Source of the DNA: Sulfitobacter aestuariivivens | GTDB lineage: Bacteria > Pseudomonadota > Alphaproteobacteria > Rhodobacterales > Rhodobacteraceae | Assembly: GCF_014763045.1 (NCBI RefSeq) | Contig: NZ_JACTAG010000002.1 | Span: forward strand, 868,001 to 932,000 | Length of the DNA: 64,000 bases | Reading direction: 5' to 3' | In this document: in pieces, positions 58,264 to 64,000 of the stretch | Position numbering within the stretch: position 1 is the first letter of the stretch | Layout: the number at the start of each line of letters is the position of its first letter | The notes under the pieces: generated by a model | The model's input: the letters and a program-made list of their open reading frames with translations, nothing else | What the model was told of the DNA's origin: nothing | The model's database searches: none | Translations under genes and position numbers: made by a program

Positions 58264-59880
58264 ATGCCCGAATTCAAAGAACTGACGCGGTACACGACGT
58301 TATTGGTCGTTGATGCCCTGGCCCTGCTGTCTTTCATCCTCATGGTCGCATGGTCATGGTGGTTTGCGCTGCCGTTGGTTTTCTTTGTGATCCTCGCCGT
58401 GATCGGGATCTACGACGTCACCCAGAAACGGCATTCGATACTGCGCAACTATCCCATTCTGGGGCATATGCGCTTCATTTTTGAAGGGATTCGCCCGGAG
58501 ATCCGGCAGTATCTGATCGAATCGGATCAGGACGAAGAGCCCTTTAGCCGCGATGACCGCAGTCTGGTGTATCAGCGGGCCAAGGGACAGGAAGATGCGC
58601 GGCCCTTCGGGACCCGCGAACGGGTTTATGATGCGGGATATTCGTGGGTGACCCATTCGGTGCAGCCCAAAGAAATACATGACCACAATTTCCGCACATT
58701 GATTGGGGGCAAGGACTGCAAGCAGCCCTATTCGGCATCGCTCTACAATATTTCGGCGATGAGCTTTGGGTCGCTTTCGGCCAATGCGATCGAGGCCTTG
58801 AACACCGGTGCGCAGTTGGGCGGTTTCGCCCATGACACCGGCGAAGGATCGGTCAGTCGCTATCACAAGGCGGGCGGCGGCGATCTGATCTGGCAGATTG
58901 CGTCGGGGTATTTTGGCTGTCGCGCCGCGGACGGGTCTTTTGACGCCGAAAAGTACAAGGAAACCGTCGCGCTTGATCAGATCAAGATGGTGGAACTGAA
59001 GCTAAGCCAAGGGGCAAAGCCGGGGCATGGCGGGATGCTGCCTGCATCCAAGATCAGTCCCGAAATCGCAGAGGCGCGCGGTATCCCGGAGGGCGTGGAT
59101 TGTATCTCACCCGCAGCCCATTCAGCGTTTTCCACGCCGCTTGAAATGATGGAGTTTATCGGCCAGTTGCGGGATATGTCGGGCGGCAAGCCGGTTGGCT
59201 TCAAGCTGTGCATCGGGCACCAACGTGAGTTCATGTGCATGGTCAAGGCGATGCTGGAAACCGGCATCACGCCGGATTTCATTGTCGTTGATGGTACAGA
59301 AGGCGGCACAGGTGCCGCCCCGGTCGAGTTTTCGAACCACGTTGGCATGCCGATGGTCGAGGGGCTGACGTTTGTGCACAACACGCTGCGCGGTGCCGGT
59401 ATCCGGGACCAGATCAAGGTAGGGGCGGCGGGCAAGATCGTGCATGCCTTTGACATCGCGCGGGCGCTCGCGCTGGGGGCGGATTGGTGCAATTCGGCGC
59501 GGGGTTTCATGTTTGCCATAGGATGCATTCAGGCACAGGCCTGTCATACCAATCATTGCCCTGTGGGCGTCGCCACGCAGGACAAGACCCGCATGCGTGC
59601 GCTAAGTGTCAGCCACAAGAGCAAGCGGGTCGCGCGGTTCCATGAGAACACAATGGAAGCCCTGGCGGAAATGACCGGGGCAGCAGCGCTGGATCATCCC
59701 AGTGATTTCCTGCCGCGGCACCTGATGATGCGTCAGAGTGACCGCAGCATGACCGAAGGGTCAAACGTCTATGCATATCTGCCCGAAGGGTACCTGCTGG
59801 ACGACAATGCAAAGGATTATCGCGGCAACAAGACCCGCTGGGCCCGTGCCCGCGCGGACAGCTTTGCACCGATAGACTGA
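58264..59880 (+). CDS. membrane-anchored glutamate-synthase-family FMN protein
   Basis: The 538-residue product matches the FMN-binding central domain of glutamate synthase (GltS), without the amidotransferase domain. Two hydrophobic segments near the N-terminus (TLLVVDALALLSFILMVAW and FALPLVFFVILAVIGIY) anchor it. The FMN-site and cluster segments are visible: AMSFGSLSANAI, GEGSVSRYHKAGGG, GHGGMLPASKI, DGTEGGTGAAP and CIQAQACHTNHCPVGVATQ. Such proteins exist widely but their reaction is unproven. ATG 58264 is chosen (MPEFKELTRY). Confidence 0.85.
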   Translation: MPEFKELTRYTTLLVVDALALLSFILMVAWSWWFALPLVFFVILAVIGIYDVTQKRHSILRNYPILGHMRFIFEGIRPEIRQYLIESDQDEEPFSRDDRSLVYQRAKGQEDARPFGTRERVYDAGYSWVTHSVQPKEIHDHNFRTLIGGKDCKQPYSASLYNISAMSFGSLSANAIEALNTGAQLGGFAHDTGEGSVSRYHKAGGGDLIWQIASGYFGCRAADGSFDAEKYKETVALDQIKMVELKLSQGAKPGHGGMLPASKISPEIAEARGIPEGVDCISPAAHSAFSTPLEMMEFIGQLRDMSGGKPVGFKLCIGHQREFMCMVKAMLETGITPDFIVVDGTEGGTGAAPVEFSNHVGMPMVEGLTFVHNTLRGAGIRDQIKVGAAGKIVHAFDIARALALGADWCNSARGFMFAIGCIQAQACHTNHCPVGVATQDKTRMRALSVSHKSKRVARFHENTMEALAEMTGAAALDHPSDFLPRHLMMRQSDRSMTEGSNVYAYLPEGYLLDDNAKDYRGNKTRWARARADSFAPID

Positions 59881-59886
59881 CACGTC

Positions 59887-60276
59887 CTATTCGGCTGGTG
59901 GAAGGGGGCCGTCCGGGCGATTCAGGTGGGCTGCAAAGTCGCGCGCCTTGCTGACGCGGGCGGGCTCAAACTGTTGCAGCGATCCCGCGGGCATCAGCGC
60001 ATCCACGGCAGACACGATCCCTGAGACCGCGCGGTCATGTGTGACGACGGCAATGCGCGCAAACTTGTCAATTTGCGCGAGCAGCCGATCAAGGTGCGCA
60101 GGTTTGTTCACGAGGTCGCGATCCGTGTCCGTGATGTCAATGACAGCACTGATCGACCCTTCGTCCGGCAGGTACGGATCCAGCGCGGATTCCAGTTTTT
60201 CGATATCGTTTTGTTCGATGGGTCCGCGCACTTTCATTTCGACGGCGCGTGGCGCAAATTTGTTGATTTCAATCAT
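59887..60276 (-). CDS. STAS/SpoIIAA-like protein
   Basis: The 129-residue protein fits the SpoIIAA-like fold (STAS or SEC14-type): MKVRGPIEQNDIEKL, ISAVIDITDTDRD, FARIAVVTHDRAV and a C-terminal helix with VSKARDFAAHL. The start at 60276 has GGGAGG upstream. It converges on the glutamate-synthase-like gene. Such small proteins often sense or anchor, and no activity is assigned. Confidence 0.75.
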   Translation of the reverse strand: MIEINKFAPRAVEMKVRGPIEQNDIEKLESALDPYLPDEGSISAVIDITDTDRDLVNKPAHLDRLLAQIDKFARIAVVTHDRAVSGIVSAVDALMPAGSLQQFEPARVSKARDFAAHLNRPDGPLPPAE

Positions 60277-60345
60277 CTTCACCCTCCCTGCAGATACAGG
60301 GAAACCCGTGGACAGTACGATTGGTTCCAACATTTGCACGCCTGA

Positions 60346-60381
60346 GATAAAATAGGCCGCCGGTCAGAAACCGGCGGCCTT
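60346..60381 (-). terminator. intrinsic terminator of gabT
   Basis: On the minus strand GGCCGCCGGT and ACCGGCGGCC form a perfect 10-bp stem with a 5-base loop, then TATTTTAT. It lies between the gabT stop at 60407 and the STAS-like gene. Confidence 0.85.
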
Positions 60382-60406
60382 GCACTGCGGGGGGATGTGA
60401 GGCGCC

Positions 60407-61819
60407 CTAACCTTCGGCAACAGCCGCCTGAACGGCTGCTTCGAAGATGGCCATGCCTTCATCGATGATCGCATCAGATGCGGTCAGCGGCACCATCACG
60501 CGCAATGCGTTGCCATGCATGCCACAGCTCAGCAGCAGCAGACCGCGCTTCATCGCGTGGGCGATGACGCGCTTGGTAAAGTCCGCGTCAGGGGTGGCGG
60601 TATCGAAGTCGGAGACGAATTCAACCGCGACCATCGCGCCAAGGCCGCGAATGTCCCAGAAACGGTAGGGGGCTGAGCGCGCGCCGATCTCGGCAAAGCG
60701 GGACTTGAGCGTCTCACCCATCGCGGTGGAGCGGGCGAGCAGGCCCTCGTCTTCAATCGCCTCGATGGCTGCAAGCGCTGCGGCGCAGGCGACGGGGTTG
60801 CCGCCGTAGGTGCCGCCCAAACCGCCGGGGTCCATCGCGTCCATCACGTCAGCGCGACCGATTACACCGGCCAGCGGATAGCCACCCGCCATGGATTTCG
60901 CCACGGTGATCAGGTCAGGCACAACGCCGGAATGCTCAATTGCGAACCAGGTGCCGGTACGGCCAAAGCCTGCCTGCACTTCATCAGCAATCAGCAGGAT
61001 GCCATGTTCGTCACAGATATCGCGCAGTTGCTGCATCATGTCGAAGGGCACAGGCACATAGCCGCCTTCACCCAGCACGGGTTCGATGATGATCGCGGCA
61101 ACGCGGGACGGTTCTGCATCGGTCAGGAACAGATTCTTCAACCCGGTGATCGCGTCGTCCACGGTGATCCCGTCACGCACGGACGGGAATGGGGCGCGGA
61201 AGACGTCCGCCGGGAAGGGGCCGACGCCTTTCTTGTAAGGAGACACCTTGCCGGTCATGCCGAGGGTCAGCAGGGTGCGGCCGTGATAGCCAGCCGTGAA
61301 TGCGATCACACCGGGGCGGCCTGTGGCGGCACGGGCGATCTTGACGGCGTTCTCAACCGCTTCGGCACCGGTGGTGACCAGCAGGGTCTTCTTGGGTGCG
61401 TCGCCGGGGGCCAGGGCGTTTAGCTTTTCAGCCAATTCGACATAGGGCTCGTACGGGACGACCTGGAAAGACGTGTGCGTATAGTGGTCTTCCTGCGCTT
61501 TGGCGGCCGCGATCACCTTGGGGTGACGATGGCCTGTGTTCAGGACGCCGATACCACCGACGAAGTCGATGTAGCGGTTGCCTTCAACATCCCAAAGTTC
61601 GGCGTTTTCGGCGTATTTGGCGTAGACGGGTGCTGCGGATGCGACACCGCGGGCGACGGCGGCGTCGCGGCGGGCGATCAGTTGAGCATTGGTGACATCT
61701 GCGGCGGCAACGGCCTGAGACACGATGGTTTTCACTTGATCGGCCTTGGGTGCGGCTGCTTTGACGGCTTTCTTCTTCGGGGCGGCCTTGCGGCGCGGCT
61801 TCTTTGCTGTATCGGTCAT
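60407..61819 (-). CDS. gabT: 4-aminobutyrate aminotransferase
   Basis: GabT transfers the amino group of GABA (or related omega-amino acids) to 2-oxoglutarate, giving succinate semialdehyde. The 470-residue class III aminotransferase shows VVGGIGVLNTGHRHP-type motifs, GYHGRTLLTLGMTG, ADEVQAGFGRTG and the PLP lysine in TVAKSMAGGYPLAG. The first ~45 residues are a Lys/Ala-rich extension (KPRRKAAPKKKAVKAAAPK) not part of the enzyme domain. It is divergent from an XRE-cupin regulator. Confidence 0.9.
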   Translation of the reverse strand: MTDTAKKPRRKAAPKKKAVKAAAPKADQVKTIVSQAVAAADVTNAQLIARRDAAVARGVASAAPVYAKYAENAELWDVEGNRYIDFVGGIGVLNTGHRHPKVIAAAKAQEDHYTHTSFQVVPYEPYVELAEKLNALAPGDAPKKTLLVTTGAEAVENAVKIARAATGRPGVIAFTAGYHGRTLLTLGMTGKVSPYKKGVGPFPADVFRAPFPSVRDGITVDDAITGLKNLFLTDAEPSRVAAIIIEPVLGEGGYVPVPFDMMQQLRDICDEHGILLIADEVQAGFGRTGTWFAIEHSGVVPDLITVAKSMAGGYPLAGVIGRADVMDAMDPGGLGGTYGGNPVACAAALAAIEAIEDEGLLARSTAMGETLKSRFAEIGARSAPYRFWDIRGLGAMVAVEFVSDFDTATPDADFTKRVIAHAMKRGLLLLSCGMHGNALRVMVPLTASDAIIDEGMAIFEAAVQAAVAEG

Positions 61820-61866
61820 GTTCGATTCCTCTGGCTCGAAAACATCTCACGAAACGCAGATCATGC

Positions 61867-61897
61867 GTTTAAAATCTGCTATCCTACTGTTTAAAAT
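61867..61897. promoter_or_regulatory. GTTTAAAAT direct repeats between gabT and its regulator
   Basis: Two copies of GTTTAAAAT (61867-61875 and 61889-61897) lie 22 bp apart, two helical turns, in the divergent spacer. The half-site resembles the GTTTAAT palindrome at 58157. They are candidate sites for the adjacent XRE-cupin protein. Confidence 0.5.
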
Positions 61898-62013
61898 AAT
61901 TGTCAATTGAGAATTTGAGGCCGGACGGGAACCGGCTGGAATTGGCTACTATTTTCTTTGTGACAACGCCCCCTGTCGGCGCTAAGCATGCCGTCAGCAA
62001 AGGAGGAACCGCC

Positions 62014-62565
62014 TTGGATATTGGTCACAAGTTGAGGTCGATCCGCAAGCAACGCGGTTTGTCGCAGCGTGAGCTTGCCGCGCGTGCGGGTCTGACGAAC
62101 GGCACCATATCGCTGATCGAAAAGAACCGCACAAGCCCGTCCGTGGCCTCGCTCAAAAGCTTGCTGGATGCGATCCCCATCAGCATGGCAGAGTTCTTTT
62201 CGACACTGGAAGAACCGGAAGTGCCCAAGGTTTTCTATCGGGCGGATGAGTTCACGGAAATCACACCGGGCAGTGCGGGTCAGGTATCACTGCGCCAGTT
62301 AGGCAATGCAACTGACCACAGTCTGCAGGTTCTGCATGAAACCTATCCCCCTGGTGCGGACACCGGGCCGGAGTTGCTATCGCACGTGGGCGAAGAAGCG
62401 GGGATTGTCGTCAAGGGTAGTGTCGAAGTGACGGTAGATGGAGTTGTGGAAGAGCTGCATCCCGGAGACGGATATCTTTTCGACAGCCGCCTACCCCATC
62501 GGTTTCGAAATATCGGGAAAGTTGAATGCGAAGTGGTGAGTGCATGCACCCCGCCGACCTTTTAG
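62014..62565 (+). CDS. XRE-cupin regulator (PuuR-like)
   Basis: The 183-residue regulator starts at TTG 62014, which follows a strong AAAGGAGG; the frame is open to 61900. Residues 1-65 form the helix-turn-helix (LRSIRKQRGLSQRELAARAGLTNGTISLIEKNRTSPS), then a cupin domain (GEEAGIVVKGSVEVT, GDGYLFDSRLPHRFRN). The layout and its divergence from gabT resemble PuuR, which controls putrescine/GABA use in E. coli. Control of gabT is inferred from position and the GTTTAAAAT repeats. Confidence 0.86.
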   Translation: MDIGHKLRSIRKQRGLSQRELAARAGLTNGTISLIEKNRTSPSVASLKSLLDAIPISMAEFFSTLEEPEVPKVFYRADEFTEITPGSAGQVSLRQLGNATDHSLQVLHETYPPGADTGPELLSHVGEEAGIVVKGSVEVTVDGVVEELHPGDGYLFDSRLPHRFRNIGKVECEVVSACTPPTF

Positions 62566-62578
62566 GCCGACGGGGTGC
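62546..62578 (+). terminator. hairpin at the end of the XRE-cupin gene
   Basis: GCACCCCG and CGGGGTGC arms, with an imperfect inner stem, overlap the stop codon, followed by AAAACTGTTTTCATTTT. A modest terminator candidate. Confidence 0.5.
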
Positions 62579-62593
62579 AAAACTGTTTTCATT

Positions 62594-62752
62594 TTAGTCT
62601 TTTCGGTGCGTTTCCCGATTGTTCGGTGACCGATCATGTTTGTCCCAGGACTGGGATTGATAGCTGATCCGACGATCGCCGGACAGCATCAGGATAATCA
62701 CGGCACCCAACAAGAGAACAGCCAGACTGCCGATCAGCAATTCTACTGTCAT
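62594..62752 (-). CDS. 52-aa single-pass membrane protein
   Basis: This short gene has one strong membrane segment (LLIGSLAVLLLGAVIILML, about residues 4-22) and a polar, charged tail (DRRISYQSQSWDKHDRSPNN). A very strong AAGGAGG lies 8 bases before ATG 62752. An EcfG-type promoter lies upstream at 62799-62824, so it is probably a general-stress gene. The longer frame to 62881 would start inside that promoter. No family is recognised. Confidence 0.7.
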   Translation of the reverse strand: MTVELLIGSLAVLLLGAVIILMLSGDRRISYQSQSWDKHDRSPNNRETHRKD

Positions 62753-62798
62753 GTTGGGACCTCCTTTGGTCGCATATGTGTTTGCGTGTTGCTGAATA

Positions 62799-62824
62799 AA
62801 CGAATGCGCTGGTCGGAAAGTTCC
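62799..62824 (-). promoter_or_regulatory. EcfG-type (general stress) promoter
   Basis: On the minus strand GGAAC (62824-62820) and CGTT (62802-62799) are separated by 17 bases, matching the alphaproteobacterial EcfG pattern. The CGTT element ends 46 bases before the 52-aa gene's start, a fitting distance. Confidence 0.7.
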
Positions 62825-62877
62825 AGAAAACCGGGCATGGCACGCTTGGAGAGCGCTTGAGCGCCTCTCAAAATGGG

Positions 62878-64000
62878 TCAATAATCGAGAATGGGTTTGC
62901 CATCTTTGGGCACCGGGAAGACCACGCTGAGGCGATATTCATCGTCGGATTGAGTTATTTCGATCTGCCCATTCAACTGACGCGCGAAGGCTGTGATCAG
63001 TTTTGAACCCAGACCGGTTCCCACATCGTGCTCTTCTTCTGTTGCCGTGTTGCTGACCGTAAGCTGTGCCTCTTCCTCGCCAGTGTGTCGCAGCGTGATG
63101 CTGATTTGGCCGGGCTTCCCGCCTGTGGTGCGAACATATTTGAGCGCGTTGGTCATTGCTTCGGAAACCATCAGCGAGAGCGGCGCGGCATCATCAGGAT
63201 CAAGCATGACGTCATCATAGGTCTGGATGACCTCTGTTTTGGTCGCGGTGTCCATCCCAAGCCCCAGAACCTGATCGACCAGTCCCCGGAGCAGGTTTTT
63301 CGCATTTACCCGCACAAGGCTATCATTCTGATAGAGATTTTCGTGCACCGTCGCCAAACCGAGGATCCGCTGTTGGAGCCGCTGCAGAACATCACGTTCT
63401 TCAGGGCCGCTGGCCTGACGGATCTGCATGTTCATGATCGAAGATATCAGCTGCAGATTATTTTTAACCCGGTGATGCACCTCTTTGAGTAGGATATTCT
63501 TTTCGCGAAGGCTGTCTTCGAGCGTGGCCTCATCCTTCATGATGGATTCAGCCATTTCAAAAAACGTACGCTCCATCGCGACCAGTTCCGTAGGCACGCT
63601 TGGATCAAACGTATCCGGTGGCAGGGTACGGTCCATCGCGAACCGTCTCATCTGGCGACCCAACTTGCGGATGTGTTTCAGCGCCAGCCTGTTCAGCGCC
63701 CAGAACGCCACCACAAGGCTGGCGATCCACATGAAGATCGGCATCAGGGATGTCAGCCGGGTGGACGTACTGGACCCCAAAATCACCGCGTCTGTCGGCC
63801 AGATGCTGACCGCGTAAATCGTGTTTTCAACGATGGGCACAATGGCATAAAGACGGTTGAGCCCGGCTTCGGTGACGTCGTCAAAGACGAGACCGCGCTT
63901 TTTGCTGCGCAGCATGGGGTCGAACGCCATCGGAAGTTCGGTGGCGGCATCTTCCAATGGTCCTTCGGCGGTCAGGACCTCACCAAAACGGTTCACAGTC
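62878..64000 (-). CDS. HisKA_2-type sensor histidine kinase (5' end cut by window edge)
   Basis: At least 373 residues remain; the frame runs off the right edge. A membrane helix (LMPIFMWIASLVVAFWALN) precedes a helical linker. The H-box HHRVKNNLQLI marks the HisKA_2 group, and the ATPase part follows (SLMVSEAMTNALKYV, GTGLGSKLITAFARQLNG). Such kinases often act in the PhyR-NepR-EcfG stress pathway. A 125-bp spacer separates it from the 52-aa gene in the same direction. Function in stress signalling is inferred from class and the promoter next door. Confidence 0.88.
   Translation of the reverse strand, partial: TVNRFGEVLTAEGPLEDAATELPMAFDPMLRSKKRGLVFDDVTEAGLNRLYAIVPIVENTIYAVSIWPTDAVILGSSTSTRLTSLMPIFMWIASLVVAFWALNRLALKHIRKLGRQMRRFAMDRTLPPDTFDPSVPTELVAMERTFFEMAESIMKDEATLEDSLREKNILLKEVHHRVKNNLQLISSIMNMQIRQASGPEERDVLQRLQQRILGLATVHENLYQNDSLVRVNAKNLLRGLVDQVLGLGMDTATKTEVIQTYDDVMLDPDDAAPLSLMVSEAMTNALKYVRTTGGKPGQISITLRHTGEEEAQLTVSNTATEEEHDVGTGLGSKLITAFARQLNGQIEITQSDDEYRLSVVFPVPKDGKPILDY

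Overview
The window is GC-rich, densely coded alphaproteobacterial chromosome. Its gene content points to a Roseobacter-clade (Rhodobacterales) aerobic anoxygenic phototroph. The evidence is one arm of a bacteriochlorophyll/carotenoid photosynthesis gene cluster in purple-bacterial superoperon order, a dnaA-dnaN-recF-gyrB block, linked serB/serC-serA, TRAP/TAXI transport, and a CtrA-type box. No tRNA, rRNA, CRISPR array, insertion sequence or phage gene was seen. Species cannot be fixed from the sequence alone.

Layout. 1-8.8 kb: crtE-crtF-bchC-bchX-bchY-bchZ on the minus strand (bchZ runs off the left edge) and divergent crtD-crtC. Two pairs of TGT-N12-ACA PpsR/CrtJ-type sites lie at the bchC promoter and between crtE and crtD. 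8.8-16 kb: a 70-aa protein behind a CtrA-type box, rlmN, an RTX gene split by an in-frame stop, an IalB-family protein, an asparaginase, and an ArsR-AHSA1-YciI operon. 15-19 kb: serB, divergent serC (with a probable serC leader RNA) and serA. 19-33 kb: two phosphatase-type genes, kbl-tdh with an XRE-cupin regulator, a thiolase, a ferredoxin-like protein, ubiE-ubiB, mutM, an enoyl-CoA hydratase and small enzymes. 33-41 kb: rpsT, dnaA, a PhyH oxygenase, dnaN, recF and gyrB. 41-45.6 kb: pqiA-pqiA-pqiB-pqiC. 46.3-57.9 kb: a seven-gene minus-strand run (TAXI binding protein, TRAP permease, nitrilase, Orn/Lys/Arg decarboxylase, ATP-grasp ligase, Ntn hydrolase, acyl-CoA racemase). 58-64 kb: a membrane glutamate-synthase-like protein, a STAS-like protein, gabT with a divergent XRE-cupin regulator, a 52-aa membrane protein behind an EcfG-type promoter, and a HisKA_2 sensor kinase cut by the right edge.

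How it works together. The left arm encodes chlorophyllide a reductase (BchXYZ), the next bacteriochlorophyll step (BchC), and acyclic carotenoid tailoring (CrtE, C, D, F). The central block is replication initiation. The 46-62 kb region reads as amine/amide uptake and catabolism that could feed GABA transamination; it is the best candidate for an undescribed system, but its substrate is unknown.

Oddities. crtD appears to start at ATA and crtC has no usual start codon near its conserved N-terminus. The RTX gene carries one in-frame TAA. Several palindromic or iterated intergenic repeats recur: the 'ATACCTCGGG' hairpin element, the triple 'ACGTCGGTATT' element, and twin perfect palindromes between dnaN and recF.
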